Assembly: GCF_000787575.1 (NCBI RefSeq)
Contig: NW_012236504.1
Location: forward strand, 124,001 to 188,000
Reading direction: 5' to 3'
DNA length: 64,000 nt
From: Acytostelium subglobosum LB1
Taxonomy: Eukaryota > Evosea > Eumycetozoa > Acytosteliales > Acytosteliaceae
In this document: positions 11,600 through 22,832 of the stretch, one piece after another
Layout of the letters: every line of letters begins with the position of its first letter
How positions within the stretch are numbered: position 1 is the stretch's first letter
Notes under the pieces: generated by a model
Seen by the model: the letters and a program-made list of their open reading frames with translations, nothing else
The model's database searches: none
Told to the model about the DNA's origin: nothing
Program-made: the position numbers and the translations under genes

Positions 11600-13503
11600 G
11601 TTCTTGACAATTGCGTCAGGACAGAAGCCCTCTTATCGCAGGTCCCCGCACTCCTTGCCCAACTTGGGGTAGTCCAGTGACTTCTTGCCTGTCTTCTCTG
11701 TCCATGGCTTGGTCGAGACGAACCCATCAGTGTGCAGGCGCTTGATGCAATCAATGTCGTCCTTTATTATCGTCCCAATCATCTTGCGTCCACGAGAGAT
11801 GATGAAGGGCATGATGCGAGCGAATGGTGTGTCAAACATGTCGGTGTTGCAGGCTGATTTGATCATCGCGCTACCATTTGATGTTGGAGTGATGCGATCG
11901 ATTGAGTAGTCCTCGTCGACGTTGATCTCGATGTGCTTGATCGTTTTCTGTCCATCGCTGGTCTCTATCACTTCTGCGTCGCACTTCATGTTGGCGCACT
12001 GCTTGGTCTTGTTGCGCTTGGAGAGAGCGCCCCAGAGACGTTGATAGAGACACTTGCATAGCTCCTCTAATCTAGATTTGGGCTCACATGCATCTATCCA
12101 GCCGAGGACCTGATCGATGTACTTGCCAAACAGATCGCAGCCAAACTTCCTGCAGTTGCTGTCGTAATTCAGCGCATTGGCCTTGTTGCCAGTTTTGAGG
12201 TTGAATGATAGGCCTAGCTCCTTGGCAAAGATGAGGTCGTAGTGAGTGTAGTAGTCGTTCTTGTTGATCTTGAATGCGCCATGGGTGCCGTTGATCGTGG
12301 CGCGATAGATACCGAATGGAATGGATTTCATTGCGCTCAGCTCCTCGTCGGTCAGATGTTTGAACTCGCCACACTTGATTGGGATCATGAAGCCGCCGCT
12401 CCTCAAGATGGAGGCATACATCCTAGCGACGTCATACTTGTAGAGAGCTCCTATATGTTGAATGGCCATCATCAATGGTCCATGGGCTGACTTCTTTATC
12501 CACTCGCCCTCCATCTGACCGATGGGCTCTGGTTTGACCGTCTTGTTGTACGAGAGGAACAACTTGATCGCAGCCTTGTTGATGTTCTGTCCTGTTGTGT
12601 ACATGTCGATGACGCCGTTAGTATGTTCCTTGAGCATGTCGGCGTCGGCCTTGAACGAGTCCAATGTCTCCTGGAGAGTCATACCCGAGAGGATACGGAT
12701 GTACTCACATTTGCCTTGATACTTGCGTTTCTTCCTGTTGATGAACTCCTCCAGGCTGATGGTCGTGTATTCAACGTCATCATAGAGTTGGACTTGATCG
12801 CCCTTGAGATACTTGAATGCGATTGGTGTGATGTAGACATCCCTCTCGTTGTATCGCGTGAATCTGATGCCCTTGCCGACATATGTGCCTTCCTTGTCTA
12901 GTTTGTAATGACCATTTGTTAGTATTAGGTTGACCTCTCTTGTTGCTCTCGAGGTGGATGCATAGCAATGATCACCTTTGACATTGATTCTGATGTTGAG
13001 TCTGTCCTCGAGTTCTGGGATCGACTTGATTGACACCTTCTGTTTCACATCCAGGCCGAGGAACATCTTGAGTCGTGATGGCTTGCCAAAGTGCTCTGTG
13101 ACCTGCTCGGGATAGGCATCGAGGAGGCAGTAATAGAGGCAGTTATTCCACTCGCCGTCGCAGCCTCCTGCCTTGCCCTTTGCTTGATGAACGTAGATGT
13201 AGAACGATTTAATGTGTCAGGCTCTGTGATTGGCGCGCCGTCGTACTCGTGAGGATCAAACATGATGATCGGCTCGCCTACCTTGGTGAACTTGCCTGAT
13301 CGATATTGATGATTGCCGTAGTCGAGCACGACCTCTATCCTTGCATTGGCACCGTAGCGCTGGAGCGTGTTGCTGTCTCGCTGAGCGATTCGTTCGATAT
13401 CTGCTCTGCTGTAGTTGCCTGTGAGCTTGATCTCGGTCACGCCCGTCTTCTTCAGTCTGCCGCCGATGTCTCTTGTTGATCTACTCATTGTATATATTAA
13501 CAC
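11600..13503 (-). pseudogene. Remnant of protein-primed family B DNA polymerase
   Basis: Minus-strand coding remnants resemble the polymerases of Polintons, linear plasmids and related viruses. Visible signs are a YDVARMYAS stretch like polymerase motif A, an RLWGALSKRNK stretch in the place of motif B and an LHTDGF stretch like motif C (the YxDTD motif). The N-terminal part is basic. The remnant is broken, with about one or two interruptions. Just outside it, near 13550-13650, the minus strand holds a short Cys/His-rich stretch that could be a small zinc-binding part of the same element. The family call rests on motif order and not on a database search. Confidence 0.6.
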
Positions 13504-13902
13504 TGGGATGTTAATTTATATCACTTTGAACCTATTTGTTGGCCATCAACTGTTTGTGGATGTAGCCTTGCTTGTGTCGATTGAGATTGGTGCGGCCAAC
13601 CTCGAAGCCGCATTCGCATCTTACCTTTTGTTTGATGTATGCTTTGTGACGCTCTCTGAACTCCGAGTTCTCGTCCAGTAGTACTCTTTGAATAATGACA
13701 TGTTATATCTGTTAGAGATAAATTGTTTAATTTAATTTATTTGTTTGTGAGTTTCCTAAATGGGCGAACAGAACACCCTTCACCTCAAGGCACAACTTTG
13801 ATTCTCACTTCTTTCATTATTCACACAACATCAACAAATACAACAACAATTACAACAATCCACTGGCCCATAGTTATCATCCATCATTGACAACTCTACA
13901 TC

Positions 13903-15533
13903 ATGAATATCAACGATTACAAGAACTGGTCCAAAGATGAACTTCTCCAATGGTTCACTGAGCAAACCAAAGAGGACGTGAAGGTTCAAGCGAAGATACT
14001 CCACCAGCAAGACATCAAAGGAGCTGATCTTCCTCTCACCAGCGCCAACTTGAAGGAAGTTGGCTGTACTCTTGGCCAGGCCAATGCTGTACTCCGAGTT
14101 CTTGAGCAACTCCCCCTTGTCCCAGCTGGTATGTACAAACAACATCGGCGCAATGTCTTCATTCAATACTAACATACACACTCAAGCCGGTGCTACAGGA
14201 GGAGCTGGCCATGCAAGTAAGTACAGAGGAGAGCGAGTGATGTGTTTGATCGATACTGACATTGACATTACCATTAGATGTGTTTGGGTCATTCGCACAA
14301 GAAACATACCAGACTGAAGGTATCGATATTGAATCGGTGACCATCACTAAACGTACCGAGACACTAAATGAGGTGTATCGCCAATTGTCGGAGAAGAGAG
14401 TACTGTTGCTTCGCTCCCCTCCATTCAGTGGTAAGACATCATTCTGTACTCTTCTCTCTCAATACCTGCAATCAATGTCAGTGGATGTCATCAAGTACCG
14501 ATTGAGGCTTCCGCCCGTGGCCATGGATGACGAGATGGTATTCTTCAAACAGGACTGGGAACATATCACCAAGCAATCGTGGGAATACTGGCTTGACCAA
14601 GGTACAGCAACAAGGGCGAGATTCATCATCATTGACGAGGCACAGATCGCCTACAGAAAGGACTACATGTCATTCTGGCTCAGGATCAAGGAGTTGATGG
14701 ACGTCAAGAACAATGCACTCATTCATATCCTTTTGGTGGCAACCTATGGCGATGCTGAGACTGACAGAGCAACACCAGTCGAATTCGGAGTCAACAACTC
14801 TCTTGACCTCTCAGATTTGCTTCTGACAAGATCAGAGTTTCTTGAACTCGTCACAAACTTCAACGACAACCATAACAGGACGTCAGGGGTCACCCTCAAT
14901 GGAGATGCTCTTGAATACTTGTGGAAGATCACGAGGGGACATGTTGGCATCATCAGACTGGCTCTTCAACTACTGGACACATTTGCAGCTGACAAAAAGT
15001 CACCATTGGACTCTGATGACATCATCTTCTATTTCATCTCTCTTCCATTCAACATGAGGATTGCAGAAACTCGTGCAATCCCCAAGCAACAACTCAGTGA
15101 CGCAGAGACCGACATCGTCAGTTCTATTCTCTTGACCAAGGGAGCTCCCTTCAAGCATACATACGAGTCTACCAGTTCACAACTTGAGGCACTCAAACAC
15201 CTCATCAAAATAGGTGTTCTTGTCGATATTACCCTCGATCGACACTTCACCAAACTCTACTTTGCCTCGCCAATCTTCCGTGGTATCTACTTCATCAGGT
15301 GCTTTGGAGCACAGCTTGTCGGCAAGGCGTCATTGGTGTCTCTCAAAGAATACATCAAAACTGTACTCGAAAGAATCGACCACAAATCTATCAAGACGAC
15401 ATAAAAAAAAAAAAAAAAAACAGACAAAATAAAGGAATTCTGGCAGAAAGAGAAATAAAGCGCAGCACGTTCAGTCATGCCCGATGGCCATAACATTCAT
15501 CCAGTTGCCGGCCACGATGATTACTTCATCCCA
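13903..15533 (+). pseudogene. Crinkler-like SAM-NTPase gene (toxin-family fossil)
   Basis: The gene opens with a SAM-like domain (about 75 residues; WSKDELLQWF, then ADLPLTSANLKEVG). Two short GT-AG introns follow near the start. Next is a STAND-like P-loop NTPase with Walker A (PPFSGKTS) and Walker B (RFIIIDEAQ), then a winged-helix-like segment. This order is that of Crinkler (CRN/CR) effectors, which usually end in a nuclease. The nuclease-like tail next to the assembly gap looks degraded, with about two breaks, so the gene is treated as a fossil. It lies wholly between the inverted repeats of the element, apparently as cargo. An independent host gene trapped between the repeats is the alternative. 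Confidence 0.5.
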
Positions 15534-15633
15534 NNNNNNNNNNNNNNNNNNNNNNNNNNNNNNNNNNNNNNNNNNNNNNNNNNNNNNNNNNNNNNNNNNN
15601 NNNNNNNNNNNNNNNNNNNNNNNNNNNNNNNNN
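15534..15633. other. Assembly gap of 100 N
   Basis: Exactly 100 undetermined bases, the usual placeholder for a scaffold gap of unknown size. It lies between the toxin-family fossil and the repeat-rich right end of the element. Confidence 0.99.
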
Positions 15634-15794
15634 CATACTCCGACAAGACTGCTGAGCTTATCGTAAAGCCCCATCTTGGTCAAGAATTCTCTTTAAAGTT
15701 ACGGAGCAACATCACTGACGAAATGATATCAAACCAACAGAAAGTGGAAACTCCGCTCTCTGCTAAATAAACAGAACTCACCTCTCTCCAACCC

Positions 15795-15925
15795 ACACCG
15801 GTGAACAATTGGTGAACAGTTGGTGAACTATCGGAAGTACGTGCTGACCATCGTGATGAGTACTCTCCTGGTAACACTCTCGGGCGTGCTGAAACAACTC
15901 TCCTGGTAACTCTCTTGGGCGTGCA
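15795..15925 (+). repeat. Short tandem repeats inside the element
   Basis: Two small repeats sit next to each other. A TTGGTGAACA/G unit occurs about three times near 15800-15832. An AACTCTCCTGGTAAC-like unit with a following GGGCGTGC occurs twice near 15858-15923. No coding function is seen. Confidence 0.65.
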
Positions 15926-15949
15926 AACTGTTACAGCGCTAACTGGTCC

Positions 15950-16240
15950 GAAAGTAGAATAATAGTAGAATTACAAAAATGACCTTCTTTAATTAGGATT
16001 AATTAAATTCTATTATTTTGAACTTCTAAACTCTATTTCTACTACAATTCTACATTGATTAGACAGATACTCTTTTTCCAACGTGCTCACTGCTATGGCG
16101 GTGACAGGTACTGAAAGTAGAATTGTAGTAGAATTAGGAAAATGACCTTCTTTAATTAGGATTAAAGTATTTCTAATATTTTGATCTTAACGTCTCTATT
16201 TCTACTACAAATCTACATTATTGATACAGATACCTTTTTT
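15950..16240 (+). repeat. Two diverged tandem copies of a hairpin-prone ~125-bp unit
   Basis: Copies lie at about 15950-16076 and 16113-16240. Each begins GAAAGTAGAAT, contains the shared AATGACCTTCTTTAATTAGGA core and ends with TCTATTTCTACTACAA, then GATAC and a T run. The ends of each unit are imperfect inverted repeats of each other, so each could fold as a hairpin, like a small inverted-repeat element. The second copy runs into the inner edge of the right terminal inverted repeat. Confidence 0.75.
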
Positions 16241-16350
16241 AAAAGAAGAAGAGTGTATAAAACTATGGAGAGGAGAGTTTGGAAGTCGGAAATGAAGGAG
16301 CGCCAGCTCCGGAATGTTGCGAAGCCAGCGGCGATGAGTTATCCACACAC
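16228..16350 (-). repeat. Right terminal inverted repeat
   Basis: Exact reverse complement of 11429-11551. It ends in CCACACAC and is followed immediately by the second copy of the 6-bp duplication. Confidence 0.9.
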
Positions 16351-16356
16351 CTATGT
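16351..16356. repeat. Right 6-bp target site duplication
   Basis: CTATGT directly follows the right inverted repeat and matches 11423-11428. Confidence 0.7.
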
Positions 16357-16491
16357 TATTCAACTACCACCAACAGTTAATCCTATCACTGATTATTAAG
16401 TTCAAGTTCGGCCTGTGAAATATTATCCAGTAGAGATTCTTCAAAATCCTCCCTTCCCATTTATCTGTCGCCATGAATCTGGTTCCCCTAA

Positions 16492-18302
16492 ATGGTAATC
16501 CAAATCAAATCAATGAATAAACTATTTAATATTCAACAATGTATTCACTTTTTTTTTGATACATATGGCAAAATATTATTTGTAATTACAATTGTTGATC
16601 ATTGTTTATATAAAGATAGAGATATGGATATATTACCTAACATTATACTCAAACATATTATATCATATCTACCAGATAAAATAGATGTAGTATGTTTAGG
16701 ACTAACATGTGTAACGTTCTTCGAACAGATAGAGAGGTGGATTAATTCTGATAATACATTCATTTGGGATCAATCAGTATTAGAATTTGGAGATAAAATC
16801 AATAACCCAATTACACCATACACTATACCATCTCATATATCAACATTAAAGTTTGGACTAAAGTACAATCATCCAATAGTCAATGGTACACTACCTGGAT
16901 CAATAACAAAGTTGACTTTTGGTCATAACTTCAATCATCCAATCAAGTCAGCTACCCTCCCCGAATCAATTACATTCCTCGAATTTGGTTGGTGTTTCAA
17001 TCACTCATTGGTCGCCGGAGCACTACCCCAATCCATAACAAAGTTGATATTTGGCAATGACTTTGATCAAGTTTTATCTCCTCGCACTCTTCCCGAAAGA
17101 TTGGTTACTCTATCATATGGATATAGGTACAACTCTATGATTGAAGTTGAGGTCATTCCAAAAGGACTCAGGAAATTGTCATTTGGAAAGTGTTTCAATC
17201 AAGAAATTTTACATGGATCACTTCCTAGATCATTGATCAAATTGTACTTTGGTTGGAGTTTCAATCAATCATTGACACCGGGAACTTTACCATCTTCTTT
17301 GGAGACATTGGTATTCCATTCTGACTTTGATCAACCATTATATCCTGGTACATTACCAAATTCAATAACCAATCTCGTCTTTGGATATTCATTCAATCAA
17401 TCAATATCAAAAATATTACCAAGTAATTTAAAAAAGTTATCATTTCATTCCAACTTTAATCAATCTAATTTTTTATTACCAGTTGGATCATCATTACCCT
17501 CATTAATACATACACTCAAGTTGGGATTCTATTTCAATCAACCTATAATACCAAAGTCTTTACCAAACTCTTTAACATCCTTGGAGATTGGTTATAAGTT
17601 CAACCATCCATTGACTCCAGGGACACTTCCATCATCACTTCAAAGTTTGACCTTTGGATATGCATGCTCACAATTTAATCAACAATTCATTGTTGGATCA
17701 CTACCAGATTCGCTTACAGACCTTCATCTAAGTGACATGTTCAACCAGAACTTTGAAGCCAATGTCCTACCAGGATCACTCACTCGTTTGAAACTTGGTA
17801 ATCAATACTATAGACCATTTCCAGATGGATCACTACCAAACTCACTCAAACAATTGATATTAGGATATGGCTTCAAATTACATCCTTGGTATATTATGAA
17901 GTTCCCCCCTGGTCTGGAGATGATATCAATATCAAACTGGAAAAGTCAACATAATTACTTAAGTCGTCATCTACCCACCTCAGTTCAGGAGGTGCATATA
18001 CATACTCAATNNCATTTATACATCAGAAGATACCAATCAATTTGAACAAATTAGTTGTATACTCTGATTGTGCCAAGTCAATCATGTTCTCAATTTTTGC
18101 CAATATGCCAAATGTTACAACATACCAATTTGAGTATGAAGTGCTCAAACAACGTCACCTTTATCAAGTACGATTCTTGGACAATTCGCGACAACTAGGT
18201 CTATTTGTCTCACAAGTACTAAATGATTCAAAGTCCTCATCCGTATCATACTCCCTGGAAACAATTCCAGAGTCATGGTATGGTCATGGAATAAATATTT
18301 AA
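16492..18302 (+). CDS. FNIP-repeat protein with F-box-like N-terminus
   Basis: After an F-box-like stretch (LPNIILKHIISYLPDKIDVVCLG) come more than ten FNIP repeats of about 22 residues, with LP.S...L.FG..FN.P as the core. This is a very large dictyostelid family of unknown function; the F-box-like start suggests a role as an E3 adaptor. The frame is interrupted only at two undetermined bases (18011-18012); after them the frame changes and runs on to a normal family C-terminus ending at 18302. The break is therefore probably an assembly artefact. An in-frame ATG at 16624 (MDILPNIILK) matches the usual family start better than the one at 16492. The region is A/T-rich, unlike its neighbours. 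Confidence 0.85.
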
Positions 18303-18319
18303 TTTAATCAATTAATTAA

Positions 18320-21300
18320 TTAATAAGATATGTTATCATCCCATTCATGGAATGTCTCGATTATGTGTTTGATACACTTGGATCGTACTTTGATGATGTC
18401 TTGCCATTGAACTTGAATTGGAATGCCAATGCTCCATGTCAATGTGAGGAAGTACTGTGCGTTTGATTGAAGGTCTGAATCACTGAGCTTCGATCCACAT
18501 TTGACGAATGACTTGTTGACAGTCTTGGGCTGCAATGCTTCGAGCAACTCTAGCAGGAACAAACTATTATGTAGGAATTGATCCTTGAATGATTGGATAG
18601 GCTTGACCTTGGTGGCGTGGAGTTGTGCGTCCACCTTGCCATTGGCCCATTTGAGTGCTTGTGCCTGGTTGGCCGTCACCACGTCAATGGTGACCTTGTC
18701 GCCAAGGTGTCGTCTAAGTTGATTGAGTATCACACGATTGCTCCTGATGTCACCGCGAAGGAGATCAACACCGGCCACACCAGAGATGTTGAGTCGCTGT
18801 CTGTGACAAAGTTCGATGCAGTAGTTCAATAGCTCCAACTTCTTGAACATTGTTGTAGGTTGTGTCTTGAGACGACGTGGCTCGACAGTGCCTGGCGGCA
18901 ACACCTTGTCGAATATCTTGAGGAACAATGTACCATCAGAAAATGATTCTTGCAGGTTGGTCACGGGACTCGTGATGCCGATTAATCCCATATTATTGAT
19001 CCACTCCAACAACTGTGAATCATTGTTACTCTGCTCACTTGACTCGGCCACCTGATCATTGAGATTGTCCTCCACACCAATGTTGTACTCTGGAAGCGCA
19101 GGACATACTCTGATCAACTCGGCCACAAACAATAGGTTAAGCTTACTGTTCTCCGTGTCAATGATGTCGCGTGGAGTGAGCAATGGTGTGCATCCAAGCT
19201 GGGCGGCCATGTCCAGGACCANTCTGTGCACGCTTCTCCCAGTTGCTCTCGGCCAGGATCTCATCCTTGCGGCTGCTTGATGGTGCGATGCTCTCAAAGA
19301 GGTAGGCATAGTTCTCGCAGTCCTCGACATCATCAGAGAAGTTGTTGATCTGACGATCACACACTCGTCTGAGGTGGTAGTTGAACCACCGCAGCATGAT
19401 CTTGTCGCGTTGGAGATGTCTAAAGTTGTTCCTGGACTCTGCACGCATTAGATGGAATGTGAAAGTCTGTTTGAATGGGTTGACTGATTGAAGCAGGCAC
19501 AACTCGATGATCTCCCATAACAGGTTATGTAGATCAGATGAGCTCAACTCTGCAACAATATCCTTGGCACCAGATGATGTTATTCCTACATGTTTTGCGC
19601 CCAATGACTTTGAAGCATTGATGGCAATATTCAAGTTGGACGAGTCCAATCCATCCTTTGCATTCGCTTCCACAACTCTCTCATCAATAATACCCGGGAA
19701 TACTGTGTTCAAAAGGTAACTATTTGATTGATTATATGTATGAGTTAGTGAGTGATTGAGTGATTGGAATCATACCAGTAGTAGTGCATGGAAGAATATT
19801 TACCAGAGTAGTTGACCATCAGTTATACTTTTGATAATGTCGTGGGGAGAGTGAGGGATCTTGGTGGATAGACCAGGGATGGTGGTATCATTGAGTATGT
19901 TGCTGATGTACTTTGTGGCGAATGTACGTTTGGATACTATTTGTGACTGGAACTCTTCCTCCCAATTGCCACCGACCTCTTCATATATGGCATTCAACAC
20001 AATCAATTGTGTCTCTACATTCTCTGACAGCAATTGATCCATTGTAACTGCACTGCCTGTTGATGTCGTACCGGCGCCGCCATTATAATCATTGAGTTGC
20101 TTCACAATATGTCCTGCCTTGACGGCATTCGATACCATTGACAATCCATCAAGTCCAAATTGTTCAGGCTCCAACTTATGAAGTAAATGTATATATTTGT
20201 TCAAGTTCTAAATAATATGTATGTTAGTTTGGAATCATTCCACCCACGCCATATATCGATCTAACAAGATACATACATCCTCAACTGTGGACAAGTCATT
20301 GAGTTGTTTGCTACTCTGGCTTCGATCGCGTGTGACATAGTTGGCCCATGAGAGGAGGAGGTTGTCAGGGGCTGAGAGTGTGGCCTCCTCGAGAAGGAAC
20401 TTAAGAGCGGGCTTCTCTGCTCCAACACACTCCAATCTGGCTTGTAATGCTCTTAGTCTAGGATCCGACTTGCTCTTCCCCAATAACTCCTGCTTCTCCT
20501 GAACCAATTGCCTCTCCTTCTCCAACAACTCTTGTCTCTCCTTCTCCAACCTCTCGGTCTCCAATCTCTGCTTCTCAATCTCCTCCTCCAATCTCACCAT
20601 CTCCTCTTCCTGTTCTCTTGTCCTCGCCTCATCCAAGTCTGCCCCTGTCTGCTCCTCCTCAACTTTCTCCACTACATGTTCTGGCTCCTTCTCCTTCTCT
20701 TTGATCTCCTCTACGATGATTGGTTGTTGCTCCACGACCACTGGGAGGGGTTCGATGATGGGTGATTGTTCGTCGTCCGCCCTCTTCTCGAGTTCTATTT
20801 GTCGTTCACGCTCCTCCAACAACCTCTTCTCCTCTGCTGCTGCCTCATCTTCACATGCTTTGTCATCTTGGGGGACAACTGATGGCGATGATGATGACTG
20901 TTGATCAATCTGTTCACCACTCGATGACTTTGGCATCACTGACATTCTGTTCTGTGATCTAGTTGACACACCAAAGAACTGAGTCTCATAAGCAAACATC
21001 CTCCTTGAGAAGTCCAAGTTATCCATCCATTTCCTCATCTCATTGGCACTATTGGCCAACATCACATATGTCCTGGCAGGTGTGACCAACTCAAAGCATG
21101 ACTATGAGGTCGAGGCATTGTTAGTCAGGTCCATGTGATACAAGTGATTGAATTATCAAACCTTACCTTTGAATACTTGGATGGCACTTCGGACAGGTCT
21201 GTGACTGTGCGGATCGTTTGGACGNCGGACTTCATGAGGATACATCCCATCTCGGGACCGACGCCTTTGGCCTTGTGATAGACAAGCTTGTTCTTTTTGA

Positions 21301-22107
21301 GAGTGTACCATCGTTTGTTCCAATTCTTGATCATGTTCTTCATGAAGTTGCCACCACGTTTGCGAAGGATCCATCCTTCAAAGTAGGGCACCTTGATGAA
21401 TAGGTTGACATCACCCTTGGCCGTACGTAGTAGACCAGCAGTGCACTCACCGACATATCCTTGTTCTCTAATTGACATGTCACCAGTGAGCACTTCAATC
21501 TCTTCCTCATTCATTCCATATAGTTCAGTCTCTGTTATTATAAATGAAGAGGGTACCTGTGCCACGATCACCTGAACGATCTCTGACACATTCAAAGTAT
21601 CATCAACCATCACTGTCTTGTACTCATCAGTGCCTCTTGTGATCTTGATCGGTCTATATCTCTTCTTGAACTCTACAAACTCCTACATATATTTGAAATG
21701 ATTGTTTGATTGTCAGCATGTGATGTGTTTCCGTGTTTCCGAGCGGAAACTGTTTTGTTTCCGCGGCAACATTGTGTTTCCGATTTTCCGTGTTTCCGGA
21801 AAGTGGGTGATTTTGTACTTACCATCACTGGAGTCTCTGGACGTGTACTGAATAACATTGATTCTTTCTGATCGGTCTCACCTTCCAGTCCATAAAAGTC
21901 CAAAGGATAGTCATCTCTGAACCAGATTCCATTCTGATCGTCACGTGGTGGTAGGAACAATCCATATTGTTCATGATCGACTCCCAACTCTTTGGCAATA
22001 TGAAGACGTGCCTCCTGTACTGACTTCTTTGGAAAGAATTGAAACTTCTTGAACACCTTCTTATCCACCAATCTAACCTTCAATACTATTGTATCTGCGC
22101 TTGCCAT
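18320..22107 (-). CDS. Fimbrin-like protein: Ub/FERM-F0, PH, coiled coil and four CH domains
   Basis: Exons are 22107-21823, 21682-21167, 21101-20277, 20207-19804 and 19719-18320. Residues 1-95 resemble a ubiquitin-like/talin F0-F1 fold with the LFLPP stretch. A PH domain follows (GWILRKRGGNF...RWYTLKKNKLVY...RKWMDNLDF, split by an intron), then about 150 residues of Glu/Arg/Leu-rich coiled coil. The C-terminal half has calponin-homology domains: LLSWANYV...DGQLLCYLLN (the last motif restored across an intron), a second around LRRVCDRQIN, a third (LLEWINNMG...DGTLFLKIFD) and a fourth (ALKWAN...NSLFLLELLEAL). Four CH domains in a row define actin-bundling fimbrins, but the EF hands are replaced by the F0-PH-coiled-coil head. 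An undetermined base at 19222 shifts the frame and is probably an error; another at 21225 does not. It is likely a membrane-linked actin cross-linker. Confidence 0.8.
21720..21805 (+). repeat. GTTTCCG-rich repeat within intron 1
   Basis: The first intron of the fimbrin-like gene contains at least six copies of TTTCCG within about 80 bases, with two inverted copies (CGGAAAC, CCGGAAA). It is distinct from the AATC repeats of other introns and can form a hairpin. Confidence 0.7.
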
Positions 22108-22832
22108 GTTTCCTTTTCCTATCGCGACAACTATAATAATAATATTTACAATACTCTGTCAACTGATTGATTGATTGATTGATTGAATGGTGTTGGTAGG
22201 TGTGGATATAGGTGGAAGTAGTGGAATATGTGTGAGGATGGATGAGTTGGCACCTCAATGAATTGGATGGATGGATTGATTGATGGATGGATCATTATTA
22301 TTCGTAGTGAGTATAAAAGAGGTCACCATTACCCTCCTCCTTCCTTCCAGTCATGGCTTGATGTAGAAACACATCCATTAATATAAATGTGTGTATGTGT
22401 GTGATTGATTGTTAGTAGGTTGGTGGGGGAGTAAGTGGTCAATCAAAGTATAAGTGGATACATACTTAATGATCATGTGATAACACACATTGTGTCTGAT
22501 CAGAATTACATAACAGAGTGGTTAGATATATAAGTGTGTGGTTCACACATACATCAATCTATTATTACTACAAGGTATTAGTAGTAGTGGAGTGTAGGTA
22601 GTATTAGTATAGGCCATCCATGGATGGCTCGATGTATGAATGAATGAATGATTGGAATCGGAAATAGGAGATGGAAAGATGATGTTGATTGATATTGTTG
22701 ATTTTGTGTGTTTATTGGTATGTCATGTTGTTGATGAATGAATGAATGATTGAATGGTTGAAGGTGACAATATAGGTTGTTGCGGAGGCTGCGAGAGGGT
22801 GGTCCAGATTGGTGTCGACCCGACTCATATGT
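22108..22832. other. Spacer between two minus-strand genes
   Basis: This stretch holds the upstream region of the fimbrin-like gene and the 3' region of the glucan synthase. It contains GATT and GGAT runs (22165-22185, 22262-22292) and a GTGT-rich tract near 22390. A TATATAAG lies at about 22526. No frame with recognisable content was found. Confidence 0.6.

Larger units (their letters stand above)
11429..16350. mobile_element. Polinton-like element with long TIRs (decayed)
   Basis: The 4.9-kb unit is bounded by perfect 123-bp inverted repeats and by a 6-bp direct repeat on each side. Inside are remnants of a protein-primed family B DNA polymerase on the minus strand, a Crinkler-like NTPase gene on the plus strand, a pair of ~125-bp tandem repeats near the right end, and a 100-N assembly gap. 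Protein-primed polymerase, long TIRs and 6-bp duplication together point to Polinton/Maverick or a smaller relative. No capsid, integrase or protease part was recognised, so it is short and incomplete. The coding parts look broken in a few places, while identical TIRs suggest a recent insertion or homogenisation. The gap means internal order should be treated with care. Confidence 0.65.
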
